Of a DNA stretch of 64,000 nucleotides, positions 9,963 to 23,600 are shown piece by piece (the first letter of the stretch is position 1; each line of letters starts with the position of its first letter). Under the pieces are notes generated by a model. It was not told the origin of the DNA. It did not search any database and saw only the letters and a list, made by a program, of their open reading frames with translations. The translations under genes were made by a program, and so were the position numbers. The stretch covers positions 1-64,000 of the forward strand of contig MU863933.1 of NCBI GenBank assembly GCA_033296885.1. The letters are read 5' to 3'. Source of the DNA: Triangularia verruculosa. Lineage: Eukaryota > Ascomycota > Sordariomycetes > Sordariales > Podosporaceae.

Positions 9963-12423
9963 TGTCCTCCTTTGGGCGCCAGGGGCAAAAGGGGATCACG
10001 TGAGCTGCTCGGCTTATATGCAACAATCCGATATTTGCTGATCGGGCTCACAATCAGATCTCGAAGAACACGGCGGATAGACAGCACCAGAGTTTTCTAT
10101 CGGGGGAGTAACTGCAAGCCTCCCTCAGTTTCTTCAAGGTATCGGTAGTTGAAACGGATGTTGTTGATGCAGATTAAAATGAAAGACTCGGATAGAGGAA
10201 TGGCGAGACACGACGAGATGGTTCACAAATCGGTTAAGTGCATGCAGCGAGCTGTGTGTGGGGCGATTCTGAATTCGGACTAGTGTGATGAGTCTAAAGC
10301 GGAAAAGTGTCAGTCAACCTGCAGCATCCAACGAGATCCCAGCAAAAAATGATGCGCCATTGTGCGACTTGAGCAAAAGCAGCCAACAACTGGAGCGCAT
10401 CCCCCATCCTCCCAAGCCAAGAGAGCCACCATCCAACCCGAAGGAGCAGCCCGCAACACCAAGAGAGAGAGCAGCCAGCGACAACCACAACCACGGAGGG
10501 AATGAGCGCAAATCGTAACCGAGGATCGCCAGTTGATTCTCGAAACTCGATGGACATGAACAAGGCTGAGCTGAGTGTGTGGTTCTGTGGTGTCGATGGT
10601 GGCCCGTCTGTCCGGTGTTGCTGTCTGTGTTGATGAATGATTGACTGATCTCGGAATGCCGGATGACTATTTGCAACCAGTTCCTTGGGCTGAACCCGCG
10701 CAGACCAGAAGATTTCCTTGATGGTCAGTCTGCATTTTAGACAGGCAATGTCTTGCAGAATGGTTTCCTCCCATTTTCTGGTGGCCATCAATCTGATATC
10801 AGTCCGATCTCATCAAGGAAATGTTGATGCTGGTCAGGAAGAGCAGCTGGTGTGGGTGTGTGGGCTGGACTGGGCTGGGCTGGGACCCCCTGAAAGTGCC
10901 CCTCTCCCAGAAGCCAGGAGGCCGTGTGCGCAGCGCAGGATGCCCCGCAGCTCCCGCCGTCAGGTGCCTCTTCTCTTCTGCAAGCCAGAGAGAAGATCTG
11001 GATTTGTGCATGGGATAATTAACCAGGATGGATGGGCCGGTGACTCTGACATTGAATTATTGCCAATGGCCGTCCCGTCTGCTCTCTGCTGTTGCGGTTG
11101 CTCTCCCATCGCGTGTTCTGCACTTGGTCCCATGACAGGATTTTAAGTGTTACTTGCAGTCAGGTAGCGGCTCTCCTCTGTAGCCACCACTCCACGTTGG
11201 CTGCCGTCGCTCTTCGCAGTCCTTCCAGTCCGCACTGCAGATCGCCGGCTGCGGAATCCAGACTGCGCGATTGAACAGGCACTTCCAGGTTTTCTTTCAA
11301 GGCGGATAAGAGATACAACATCAAAGCTGCTTGCTCAGGTCTTAGGATTTTGGGGGGCGGATGAGTTTATGCATACCCTTTGTAGCTGTGTGTTCCGTGT
11401 CCAGTGTTTGCAACACAAATTTCTTCCGCGTTGTTGTGTGGCCGAGACACGTCATCACCACCTCCTTTCGCAGGCGACGTACGTCTCGTTAGCAGAGCCT
11501 GCCGGCGCCTTACAACATTTTCCGCGTATATCTAGGTAGACAGAAAACCCAGGGCTGGACTAATATCAAAATGATTAAAAAACAGCCCGACGCGCTTGGA
11601 GAGCGCGATGAAGAATTGAGAGCGAATCGACGGGCGCCGAGATTTAAACAACGCTCCCAACCTGTCAAGGTCCAGGATTGCCTATACAAGCGGGCTGGAA
11701 TGGATAAGTATGAAGAGGCCGTGTGTTGAGCGTGCAAAGCCCAGTAAGGCAGTCAAGAATGGTTGGGGTTTTCCGTTTGAGTTGAGGAGAATTTCTGGGA
11801 GCAGAGCCACGGGATGTCGTTGAAAGAGAAAAGTTGGTTCTGCGTCGCGCAAAGCCAGCTGCCGCTGCCATTAAAGGGCTGGGCGTGGCTGGCTGGCGGC
11901 TGGTCCGTGCATGTGGCGGAGATGGACATCAGCCAATCTAATTCGGGTCTCATTCGGTCGCCGTCTTACTGATGCGGCACCTGGCTGCCGAAGCCTGGCA
12001 ACTGTTTCCGCTCGCTGGCCGGACCGTCGGCAAGCTGCTGCAGGCAGGTACGGTACCGCTTACGACAGTGGTCCAGGTCCAGTAGTGGACGTAAAGGTGT
12101 CCATGAAATTCATGTGGGGGCGAGCTTCGAACATGTGGCCGACGCCGACACTGACACCTGAGCATGTAAACCTGGCAAAGAAGTGAACTTCGAGATCGAT
12201 TCAATCTGAAGAGGACAGCACAGCGGATTCTCCGGGGACTACCAGCCACAGACCAGCTATCTACGCACCCACACAGCTCTCAACAGCTTGAAGCCGGAGC
12301 TTGCGCCGTCCCAATCGCTCGAAATCGAACTTGAAGCCATTGAAGCCAATAAAGCACAGGAAAGGGGCGATAGCAACAGCTCGGGCTTCAGTACTCCAAA
12401 ACAGCCAGTCGGAGGTTGCAATC
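9963..12423. other. Long divergent intergenic region, PNUTS-like to SLY1
   Basis: About 2.46 kb lie between two divergent start codons and should hold both promoters and 5' UTRs. A short Pro/Ser-rich open frame (ATG near 10288, about 76 codons) is present but has no recognisable relatives. A G-rich stretch of GGGCT-type repeats occurs near 10860-10890. No tRNA, transposon or conserved gene was seen. Confidence 0.5.
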
Positions 12424-14965
12424 ATGGCGGCGCCGCGGGGCAATGCGCTTCGCGATAAGCAGATCCGTATGCCTGCCTCCTTCTGTTTATGCCGTGGTCA
12501 TGGCTTGCTTTCCATGCGCCCGACTTGATCACCATCTCTGACTTTCTTGTGTAATCCAGTGTCCATCAGAAAGATCCTGAATCTAAACGAAGCACTCGAG
12601 CTGAGCGAGGGTGATGATACCAATGCCAACGGCTTGCCTGTGGCCCCTATACTAAAGGACGGAACGCCGATTTGGAAGGTCCTTGTCTTTGACGTATGCC
12701 TGCATTCCAAGCTTTCGATCTTGAGAACATGCTAACAGCTAGCTGCCTCCAGGATCTTGGTCGCGATGTCATCAGCCCAGTACTTCAAGTCTCAGATCTA
12801 CGATCACTGGGAGTGACGATGCACATGTGAGTTGCAAACTGCTGCCCCTGTCGAGATAAATTCGTAGCTAACTTTAGTGAAGGCATATCTCAGCCAACAG
12901 AGCGAAGATTCCCGATGTCCCAGCGATATACCTCGTTGAGCCCACCCCCGCGAACCTCGAGGCGATTACAAAGGACCTTAAGAGTGGGCTCTATAGCTCC
13001 GTCTACGTCAACTTTCTCTCTTCGATCCCACGCCCGTTGCTGGAAGAATTCGCTGCGCAAACAGCCGTAACGGAGACCTCGGAGCAGATTGCTCAAATCT
13101 ATGACCAGTACCTCAACTTCATCGTCACAGAGCCAGACCTCTTTAGCTTGGGAATGCAGAAGCAGCACACATATTGGGCGTTAAACAGTGCCAAGACAAA
13201 CGACGAGGAACTGGACCGTGTGGTAGACCGTGTTGTGAGCGGGCTGTTTAGCGTTGTGGTGACATTGGGTATGTCTTCCTCTATTCTGAGCTGATGGTGT
13301 TGGACTAGTCAGCTAATTGCATTCTATATAGGCGTCATCCCTGTTGTAGGTTTCGCCAGTCCGGCACACAGCCGGAAAGACTGTTTAGAGTTTGACGAGT
13401 GAGTGTATGCTAATCCCTTTTCTGTACAGATTCGATGTCCAAAGGGCGCTGCAGCCGAAGTAATAGCTCAAAGACTGGACCGCAAGCTTCGCGATCACGT
13501 CTTGAACTCCAAAGACAACCTATTTTCTTCTCAGTCGCGAACCCCAGGTTCGGCGGCCGGAACACCTACGTCAAGACCTGTCTTGATCATTCTTGATCGC
13601 AATGTGGACTTGATTCCTATGCTGTCCCATTCCTGGACCTATCAGAGCTTGTGTTTCGACGTCTTCAGATCCGAGCTGAACCGCATCACGATCGAGACAC
13701 CTGTGGACTCCAATAATCCTGCCAAGGGTATTACCAAGAAGAGCTACGATTTGGCTGCCAATGACTTCTTTTGGGCCAAGAATGCATGCCTTCCGTTTCC
13801 TCAGGTGGCCGAGGACATTGATGCTGAACTCACCAAGTACAAGGAGGAAGCAGAAGCCATCACCAAGAAGACTGGAGTTACAGATTTTGAAGACTTGCAA
13901 AACGACACCAGCGCCAGTGCGCAACATCTCAAAGCAGCCATTACACTGCTTCCCGAGCTCCGGGAACGCAAAGCCACCCTGGATATGCACATGAATATTC
14001 TTGCGGCTATCCTGCAAGAAATCCAGAACCGTAAGCTAGACAACTACTTCCAGCTTGAAGAGGAGGTGGCCAAGCAGACCAAGGCCCAGATCCTTGAAAT
14101 GATCAAGACAGACGACAAAGGTCAGCCAACGGACAAGCTTCGTTTGTTCATAATCTGGTTCCTCAGCACAGAGCAAGACGTATCGCGGCCAGAATGGCAA
14201 CAATTTGAGGAGGCGTTGGTGGGTGCTGGCTGTGACAAGACGTGTTTGGCCTACATCAGACAGTAAGGAGTTTTTCAGTCTTCTCCTCACATGTAGCAAG
14301 CTTCTAACCTCAGCCGCAGAGTTCGGGCCACCACCAAAATGACACAGCTCACTACCATTAGCAACCAGCAGTCAACCGGCCAGCAATCAGGCTCGTCAGA
14401 CCTCTTTAATCGATTTTCAGCTATTTCCACCCGCCTCACCGATAGACTCAAGGAGACGGGCGTGCCGACTAACGCCCTCTCATCCAATGTCGCCTCCCTT
14501 CTCGGCGGCATCAAGAACTTCTTGCCTGTCGACCGTGATCTTACTGTAACCAAAATCACAGAATCTATCATGGATCCTTCGGCTGCCAGCTCATCGGCCA
14601 TCGCCAAGACGGAACACTACCTCTACTTTGACCCACGGAGCGCAAATGCGAGAGGGACGATGCCACAACCTGTCCGGGCGGCTACTCAAGGAGGTGCTCC
14701 TGGCGGGCTGCCCGGCGGTCCAGGAGGAGCTCCCGGCATGGGAGCAAGCTTTGGACAGCGGAGGCAAGGCTTCTCTGAGGCGCTAGTGTTCATGGTGGGA
14801 GGTGGTTCCATGGATGAGTATGGCAACTTGCAGGAATGGGCCACGAGAGGGGCGGCGGCGGGTGATAGGGTTAAGAGGAGAGTTCTGTACGGTGCAAGTG
14901 AGCTGATTAATGCGGGGCAGTTCATTGCTGAGGAGTTGAATAGGCTTGGCAAGGAGATTTCTTGA
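12424..14965 (+). CDS. sly1: Sly1, Sec1/Munc18-family protein of ER-Golgi fusion
   Basis: Seven exons (12424-12466, 12560-12693, 12753-12826, 12883-13268, 13332-13345, 13430-14262, 14320-14965) give 709 residues, with frame closing throughout. The protein starts with LRDKQILSIRKILNLNE and continues with IWKVLVFDDLGRDVISPVL and IPDVPAIYLVEPT. The core IPVIRCPKGAAAEVIAQRLD and PVLIILDRNVDLIPMLSH are Sec1/Munc18 signatures of the Sly1 branch. Sly1 clasps the Golgi syntaxin Sed5 (and Ufe1) and promotes SNARE assembly in ER-Golgi traffic on the cytosolic membrane face. Exon 5 is only 14 nt yet encodes the conserved VIP segment, which supports it. A Gly/Pro-rich insertion (about residues 613-638) sits before the conserved C-terminal EALVFMVGGGSMDEY block. 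The intron 3 acceptor (12881-12882, GAAG) is the least certain junction. Confidence 0.93.
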
Positions 14966-17356
14966 CGACCTCATTGATGAAGGTTGGTTATTAGGGGGAA
15001 TATATCCCCGAGTTAAGAGTGTAGAGCAGGCACGGGGTTATTAAAATGGAATTAAAGGTTCATCTTTTCTCTGGTACAATTGAACGAAACAGGAACATAT
15101 GAAATTTGATGCAAGAGGAAAGCGGTGACAAACAATTAACGGCAGGATTGTGATGAGAAATCTCGCCAACAGAAGGTGAAACCAGGCGAGTAAGTGCTAC
15201 CGAATCCGAGCCGGCGGGATCGCCATGTGAAAGGGTCTTATTAGGTATGCAAGCAAGCCGTTGAACACGGGGAATTCAAATCTACCACCGAGGATTGGGA
15301 CGGGAGCGGGCGACTAAAAGTTACCCCAACCAGAAGGTCCTGTCCAGTCAGGGTTCGCTGAAGAGAAGGCTTACGTGGTGAGCCTACGAGTACACGCTGT
15401 GCTTGGCGGTTAGGTAGAACGTCAAGTGTTGCGTGTAAATCTGAATTCCCACTTCCAAGAATACCTACCTATTTCTCATAGATTCATGGATTGACATGTC
15501 AGAAGCTAAGAATCCGCCTTGGCCGCCAGCTTGTGTGTTCGTGGCATCTGTGGCTTGGTATAAATATACGTAACTCATCAGAACTTCTTCCAGCGAGCAG
15601 CAATGGGAAATGCGGCGAGCGGAGTCTTGAATTGACTTTGTGACTAGGGCATGCAAAGCCAACGATGAACCAGTTTCCAATTGGAGGGTGTAAGGGTCGG
15701 TCTGATCTTTTTGCTCTGTCGGCTCTCTCCACATTGTCAATGAGTACGAGGGCGCAAAAGTTAAAAAGTAAAAATAGCACGGGATTTTCCTAGACCTGGG
15801 GCCCCGAAGATTGGGGGTTCAAAATGGTCAAAGAAGGCGGTCACTGTTAAGACGGTCGAGGCCGCGTTGTCAGCTTTGACTTACAAGATGGATAAAGGAT
15901 TTGGGAAAGGGAAGAGGAATGAATGGTGAAGTTCCAGGTGGGGTCTGGGTCTGGTCTAGGTCTGGTCTGGTCTGGCCTTGCCCAACTGCAACCTCGTGGT
16001 GGTCATGATCACAATGGAGATAATCAAGATGCTGTATCACGAGCATCTTCTTGATTGATAGGTTCACCCAAATCAGGCTGAGGGTTGGGGTTGAAGTTGG
16101 ATATCAAATGATCATATGGTTGCACTGCAGAGGCGCAAACACCAACCTTGCAAATCAGCACGTTGTCGAATTGGATGCTTCTTTTGGGGGTGCGGAACGG
16201 GTGCATGGCAACATCTTCAGATTCAACAAGCAGGGGTGTGGAAGAGGCCGTTTCTGTGGTTGCCGCGCTGCACAGCCGCCGCATCAGATTGCTGCTTGTT
16301 GGTGAATGATGATTCAGTGGGTTCCCTCAGCTCAGCTGAGGCTGGGCCGGCACTGCTGGCTTTGTCTGCGGAGCCTGCTCCTTTGACAGCAGTTACCACA
16401 GCTCCGCCCGTCTAGCTAGACATTGTAGAAATAAATATTTTGATTGCAAGGTGAAGTCGGAGTTGATCTTGTCGGTAGTCGAGGTAGCATTGTAGCAATT
16501 AAGAGATGGAAAAACACCCCACAATCCAAGAGAAACAGAAACAGGCTTTCCACTCCATCTTAAAACGGTGCGCTTGACCCAATCAGCAGACGCCCTGCCG
16601 AGTCCCGCCCAGGCCCCGACGTCACACCTTCCCGAGTTGGGCGCTGAAACATCAGACATTCAGTGGAGTTTCAGTGTCTTGTGGCTCTGCTGGGCATCTC
16701 CCTGGGACGCAACGCCCCTTCATTCGCGTCGCTGAGCCCCTCCCCCCAGTCGGTTGCCCCTCGAGACCCCTGTCAGCTGTCCATTAAGGCTTGACCTTCA
16801 CGAAACTGCGACTCCCGTCTTTTTTTGAAGAATTCCACTCGCCAGAAGATCCCGTTGCTACTCTTTTGCAACAGAGCCCAAAGCACCCAAACACTGCTGC
16901 TCGCTTGGCAGCAGAAACTCTGTTCTGTCGTGCATCATCCAGGCACCTCGAAGCGCTGAGAAGGCCCGGCCGAGCAACAACCGCGAACTGAGCGCGCATC
17001 CAATCCGCATCGCTCGAAGCGCAAACCACCCGCCGCTAGCAAAGAAATCGAGACGAACGAGGGCCCGCGAGAGTGTTCGTGCCGCAATACTCAGGAGAAA
17101 GGCCAACTGAACAGTGACCGCCAGGCCGCGGCCAGTCCAAGGGAGAAACAGGGGCGAGGAGAAAGAAGGCGGAAAGAAAGCTCAACATTCCAACAGAGGG
17201 CGCGCCTGTGAAACCGAGGGATAGCAAACGACAACCACCTCTTTTTTTTCTGTCCGCCGCCACATACCAATACATAGAAATCTACAACTTGCTTGCTTGT
17301 GGACCAAAGAGAAATACGGACCTAGTCCCCCAGAAAGGGCATCAACACCAGCAAAC
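14966..17356. other. Intergenic region, SLY1 3' end to chitin synthase
   Basis: About 2.4 kb has no convincing gene. The left part is the 3' flank of SLY1. The right part (from about 16600) is pyrimidine/CA-rich and likely contains the chitin synthase promoter and a long 5' leader, with a CRE-like ACGTCA near 16620. A short tandem GGTCT array is present at 15942-15976. Short open frames in this stretch lack family features. Confidence 0.5.
15942..15976 (+). repeat. Short tandem GGTCT repeat
   Basis: About six copies of GGTCT, some with a single extra G or A between them, run head to tail for 35 nt. They are intergenic and have no coding context. They were read directly from the sequence. Confidence 0.75.
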
Positions 17357-20300
17357 ATGGCGTATAATCGTTTAAGTAAGTTATCCCCTTTTTTTTTTTG
17401 CTGCCAGCATCCCAACTGCTCGTCATCATGACCCCCCCCCCCCCCCTTCGTCTTACATTTCCCCGTGATCCATATTCATGAGACCCTGAATTCGATGTGG
17501 TGGGTCGCCCTACCAGGGCAGGCCCGACCTTAATCCTCTGAGTTTTCCTTCCTCCCCTACACCTTCCCCCTTGGGACTTTTCCCTCCTCCACACCTTTTG
17601 CCGATCCCAGTATCACATCACATTCTTTACCTCTTCAACGCCCAAGTGGCCGGTTCCTCTGGTGCCTCATTCCTCCTTTCTGGCCCGTGGCCCTCAGTCC
17701 GAGCCGCATCATTGTTTCTTATTTTCTCTGTCTTGCCTGGCGCAAGTCAGCTTTTCTCCCCTCAACCCTACGTGCGTGTTGAAGCTGTGTCGGGTTCCGC
17801 GGCGCAGTAGCTGGGTTTGTTCTTAATTCTACATACCTAACGGTCCGTACTACGTTGGCCTGCATATGTGGGAAAGCTGGCCTACGCTAGGGGGAACTAT
17901 GCTCAGGGGCAGGAACGACGGCTAACTTTCTGGACGTACAGACGACGATTATTACGAGAGCCACCCCATGGAGACGCGCAACCCACGCAGGAGTCCTTCT
18001 CCTGCCCATCCTCTGCAATCTGGGTATCAACTTGACGACGCCCCCTACGGACACTCCCGTTTGGATATGCCCAGTGCTGGTCCTGGTAGATTCAGCCCTG
18101 GTGATTCTCTACAAATGCAGACTGCTGTGAGTATCTCGGGGTTGGGCGGATGTTAAAGGTGGAAGACTGACTTTGGCGGACAGCAATCCGTAGACAACTT
18201 GGGGGGTTATGGGGTGAACCCGGAGGCGCACCACGATGCCTACTACAATCAGCCATATGAGCCTACACCCATGCAGGGTACAGGGTACGATGCAGGCGGG
18301 GGAGGATATTTCGAGGACGACAGACGGCCAATGTTGACGCACAACGACTCGCAAGTTGGACAAAACGATGCTTATCACGACAAGCAACAAGCGCCAAAAA
18401 ATCAAAATGCGATCAAGAGGTGGAAAACGGTGAAGCAGGTGCTGTTGTATCGCGGAAACTTGGTTCTTGATTGCCCAATTCCTCCAAAGCTCTTGAACCA
18501 GCTTCCCCATGGCGAGCGTGATGAGTTCACCCACATGAGATATACCGCTGCCACCTGCGATCCTTCCGATTTCTACAACGAGAACTTCACCCTCCGCCAA
18601 AAGCTTTTCAGCAAGCCCAGACATACCGAGCTGTTCATCGTGGTTACCATGTACAATGAGGACGAAATTTTGTTCGCGCGGACCATGATCGGTGTGTTCA
18701 AGAACGTCGAGTACATGTGCAAGCGGACTGAGAGCAAGACGTGGGGCAAGGATGCGTGGAAGAAGATTGTAGTGTGCGTTGTTAGTGATGGTCGTGCCAA
18801 GATCAACCCACGGACGAGAGCTCTGCTCGCCGGTATGGGTGTGTATCAAGAGGGTATCGCCAAGCAACAAGTTAACAATAAGGACGTCACGGCACACATC
18901 TACGAGTACACCTCCCAGGTCGGCATGACCATCAAGAACGATGTCGTACAACTGATCCCCAAGCAGCAGCCAGTTCAGATGCTTTTCTGCTTGAAGGAGA
19001 AGAACCAGAAGAAGATCAACTCTCACCGTTGGTTCTTCGACGCTTTTGGAAAGGTCCTGGATCCCAACATTTGCGTGTTGATCGACGCTGGTACCAAGCC
19101 CGGTGGTAGCTCGATTTACCAGCTTTGGAAGGCCTTCGACCTTGAGCCCATGTGCGGTGGTGCTTGCGGTGAAATTAAGGCTATGTTAGGTACGGGCGGT
19201 AGAAATTTGATTAACCCGCTGGTTGCTACGCAAAATTTCGAGTATAAGATGAGCAATATCTTGGATAAGCCTCTCGAATCAGCCTTCGGTTTCATTTCCG
19301 TCTTGCCCGGTGCCTTCTCGGCTTACCGCTATGTTGCGCTGCAAAACGACAAGAACGGTCAAGGGCCGTTGGAGAAGTATTTTGCTGGCGAGAAACTACA
19401 CGGCGGCGATGCTGGTATTTTCACGGCCAACATGTATCTTGCCGAAGATCGTATTCTGTGCTTTGAGCTTGTCACTAAGCGCAACTGCCACTGGATTCTT
19501 CAGTACGTCAAGTCTGCCACCGGCGAGACCGATGTGCCAGACACGGTCACGGAATTGATTCTCCAGCGTCGTCGCTGGTTGAACGGCTCATTCTTCGCTG
19601 CCATCTACGCCATCGTCCACTTCCACCAGTTCTTCCGGTCCGATCACTCTATTTTCCGCAAATTCTTCTTCTTTATCGAGTTCATCTTCAACACCATCAA
19701 CATGGTCTTCGCCTGGTTCGCTATCGGCAACTTCTTCCTGGTTTTCAAGATTCTGACTACAAGTTTGGGAGACGAGAAACTACTGGGTAAAGTGGGTGAA
19801 ATCTTGGGTGTGGTGTTCTTATGGCTGTACGGCGTATCGCTCATGACATGCTTCGTCTTGGCGATGGGTAACAGGCCAGCCGGTTCAGGGAGATATTACA
19901 TGGCCATGGTTATCTTCTGGGCCATCATTTTCGTCTACCTCATGTTCGCAGCCGTTTTCATCGCCGTCAACGCCATCATTGATGATCTCGAAGTCAACAA
20001 CTTCAGCATCGACTCTTTGTTCAAGAATCAGGTTTTCTATACCTTGATTATCTCGGTCCTGTCTACCTACGGTCTTTGGCTCATCGCCTCGCTCATGATG
20101 TTTGACCCCTGGCACATGTTCACCTCGTTGATTCAGTATATGTTGCTGTCTCCTACCTACACCAACGTTCTGAACGTGTATGCATTTTGCAACACGCACG
20201 ACATCTCGTGGGGTACCAAGGGTGACGACAAGCCAGACGCCTTGCCTACGGTCAGCACCAAGGACGGCCAGGGTAAGACCGATTTACCCGACGAAGGCGA

Positions 20301-20658
20301 TCTCAACGCGCAGTACGAGAGAGAGATGCAGGTCTTTGGACGCAAGGCTGTGAAGGAGGTCAAGGCCCCAACACCGGCTCAGCTTGAGGAGAAGCAAATG
20401 GACTACTACAGAGGTGTCAGAACCGTGGTCGTCTTGATTTGGATGTTGATGAACTTTGCACTGGTCGCTGTCGTGCTGAGCACTGGCGGTCTGGACAGAG
20501 TTGTGGAGGACGACACGGGGAGGACCGAGGACGAGATCAAGGCCCACAAGGCAAACATCTATCTGCAGGTTGTGCTGTGGAGTGTGGCTGGCTTGAGTGC
20601 GTTCAAGTTTATTGGCGCGTTGTGGTTCTTGATTGTGAGGATGTTTAGGGGTGTGTAA
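17357..20658 (+). CDS. Chitin synthase, class III
   Basis: Plasma-membrane enzyme that polymerises UDP-GlcNAc into chitin. Exons are 17357-17375 (19 nt), 17942-18126 and 18184-20658, giving 892 residues. A disordered N-terminus (MAYNRLNDDYYESHP...) precedes the conserved start LYRGNLVLDCPIPPKLLN. Catalytic signatures include DAGTKPGG, LAEDRIL (about 487) and QRRRWLNGSF (about 529). Six or seven hydrophobic segments follow at about 548-727, and two more at the C-terminus. The segment HTELFIVVTMYNEDEILFA, rather than the class I/II type with YYNED, together with GNRPAGSGRYYMA, indicates class III, known only from filamentous fungi (Neurospora CHS-1, Aspergillus ChsB) and important for hyphal tip growth. 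Intron 1 is unusually long (566 nt). The class call is from remembered family patterns and would be settled by a tree. Confidence 0.9.
17432..17446 (+). repeat. C15 homopolymer in chitin synthase intron 1
   Basis: A run of about 15 C lies inside the 566-nt first intron, close to its 5' end, shortly after a T run at 17389-17399. Length is subject to sequencing error. Confidence 0.8.
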
Positions 20659-23600
20659 AAGGCCGGGGGGGGGGATGTTCTGCTTTTGATTGACTGAAAT
20701 GAAGAGATGAGAAACACCAGGGGATGGAAAAATGAGGAGATACCCTAATGGAGGGAGGGGCGGTTTTTAGATACCTTGATCATGTTTTTTTTCTTGCGTT
20801 TTAACTTTCGGCTGTCTCTCCCACGCTTCAAGTACGAGTGGGAGATGGGGATATCTTTGTGAGCTTTGTTTCGATGAATGTTAGCCTGTTTATATAACCA
20901 TTTCATATCAGAATTTTGTTGGTGAGATGCGGTATTTGGTTCGTGTTGAAGTGAGGTTAAACTTGAGGCTAGGTCGAGTGCCCATTTCTCGAGTTAGTGA
21001 TGCGTGTGGTGTGGTTGAACGATTCATACGTATATAGAGAATACCCAAGCACGTCCTGCACAAAATAACTGGCACTGCAAAGTGGGAATATAATATCGAA
21101 AGATAGTTGATATAGGCTTTGAAAGATAGATACTGGGGCTTGAAAGATAGATATTAGGCCTTGAAAGATAGTTAATAGGCCTTAGAGAATATCGGAAATA
21201 CCTCAAGAGATAGTAATAGGCTATATAAAGATAGTCAGTAGACCTTTTCTACTATATCAAAGGTGTGATCCTAGCCTGCAGTACTAATTATTTTGTCTAA
21301 GACTTGTCTGAGCACTGAGACTAAGCAATGTGCCAAAGGTGATCTTCATTTTGCTTAGTACCTTAACATATGCACCTGTTAAGGACATGGGACATGAGGC
21401 AAACACTAGGCACACGTTTTGAAGACATTTTCTGGGTAGGCACAAGTTATCAAGTCTTCTGTGCCGTCGGAGGGTATCCTGTCGAAGCTTCCCCCGAGGC
21501 CAGTGCCTAGGAGGATTGTGTGGCAGATTTGTGCTGGCTTCGCCCCGAGTCGTCCTACTGGGTGGTTGTGGTGGTGTCCATTGTTGGCTTTTAGGGCGAT
21601 GATGGGATTAATGACCGGGCCGGGGGTGGACGGGCGAGGCTGGTGCGCCCGCAGCTGCTCCCGTCTCCACACATAGTGATTTACCTTGGTGATTGTAGAA
21701 TGGTGCGATTACTTTAGATGATAACCGTATCGATCCTGAGAGGTTGAGTAAAGACAACCCCAGCATTTGCTGGGACAAATAAGACCTCCCATTTACTACC
21801 CCTATTTCCGCCCTAATCGGTAGACCTTTGCTAAACATGGAAACTGAGAACGAGAGTTTTGGGGCTCTGCCCTAACTGAGGGTATAGGTGAAGGACTCGT
21901 CTCGTAATGCATGGTGGCTTCTTGACGCTGGAGTAGAGCCTGAACCAAACCAGCATCTATATCTCAAGGGTCGGCAAGCTAGGCCAAGGCAAGCTCCATC
22001 GATGAAGTTTCCAGGGCAACAAAGGGCAACATCTGATTCACTTGATGACATATTTTACTAGAGATGGGCTTCATAATAAGAGACTACTCTTTCGAGGCTG
22101 GTCGCCAAAAAACAACTGGACAACAACAGAGAAACAGAGACATTAGAGTAGAGGATAACAATGTAACGTGTGCATGTGTATCTGCCATACACCGCCGTGG
22201 CAAGCAGTGCAAGAGTCGCAACCTCATGTCAACTGTATCGTCGTGAGCCTAAAGTTAACATGGAATCCGGCCGGCCCGAAAACAAGGTCCTGGGCTTCGG
22301 CCCGCATCAAACTTATGGCCTTTGTTCCAACCCTTGATAGCGCCGCCAAGAAGGCTGAACTACAACCTTAAGCCTCCGGAATCCTCTACTTAGATGTCCT
22401 GGATGCCAATATCGCAGGGCTCTCGAAACCGGAGCAGGTCAAAACATCTCCTGCTGAGTGGACTGTTGCGCCTCTCCACGCATGAGACGTTCCCCTGCTC
22501 GACAGTTACCCAACGTCACACGGTACCTGAGATCCCCAATGCGGTGAGTAACATGACGGAATGATACAGCAACTGACGGCCAATCAAAGAGCCTGGCAAG
22601 CTTCTGGAAAAGATGTTGAAGTGATTGCCACCGCAGGAAAAATATCTGGACGTCAGATGACAGCCACAGCATCGGGGCGAGCGCTTGACCAAGGACGAGG
22701 GGCACGGGGAGCTGAACTGAGAAAGAAACGGGGAGGCCGTGAAGCTCAACTGCGTGCCTCGGCCGGCCCTAACCGCCCAGTGCCCAAGCCACAAGTTTGC
22801 CGTCACGATTCATCGAAGTCCCGTCGAAAGAGAGAAAGGAATGCCGGGCAACAGTCGAATAAGAATTGAGGGTTTAAGCAGGGGCGAATTGTCCAAGACT
22901 GCGCTCTGCGCTGCCCAGCCTAAAATCTCGATGTTGTTGATCAGGAGGCCAGATGGAGTCCTTCTGACATGAATTCATGAGCGGAGGGACGAACGAGAGG
23001 GGTTCTCCTGACGCCCCAGGCCGTCAAAATAAGCTTTCATTCGCCAGAAGAACAGTCGAAGCTTGACCATCTGGAAGTTCTTTTTGGAATTCAATGCCAT
23101 GCGGGGAATCATGACACCATGCAGCAGGACGCAAAGTTGAAAATGCGGGGATGCTTGTCTACGACGGGGATGGCAGGGCACTGATGGAACGGGAGGCTCC
23201 CAGATCCTTGAAAATCCGGGGCCGACCGATTCTGCCAACTTGCCGAAAAGCTTCTTGTGGATATTTTGTGGGCAGCGAATCCACAAACCCACCAGCGTGG
23301 ACGCGCCAATTTGGTCCCTGTTCTGGCAGCCAAGCTTCATCCAGGTGCAGGGGTGGACCACGAGACCTTGAAATTTGTCTCTCAGCGTCTGTTTTTTCTG
23401 AGAACCGTGGCCGAGAGGTTGGCCGCTTCTTGATCGGGCCGGAGTCGCCTTCGTGACTATGAATGCCCGCCAGAGAAAGTGACGTGAGATGGTGCAATAT
23501 GGGCATTGTCGTCTCATGTCACTGCATGTTCCTCCCTCGTCGCAAGCGGAGGTGGGAAAAACAGGTGGTGTCGACGAAGAAGTTGTCACCGTCCCTTGCA

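Noticed and set aside
10285..10518. 76-codon Pro-rich frame between the PNUTS-like gene and SLY1
   Set aside because: It starts with an ATG but lies in the probable leader/promoter of the PNUTS-like gene and shows no conservation signal that can be judged here.
21097..21245. CRISPR-like array
   Set aside because: The units are contiguous and degenerate with no unique spacers, and the genome is eukaryotic, so it is a minisatellite.
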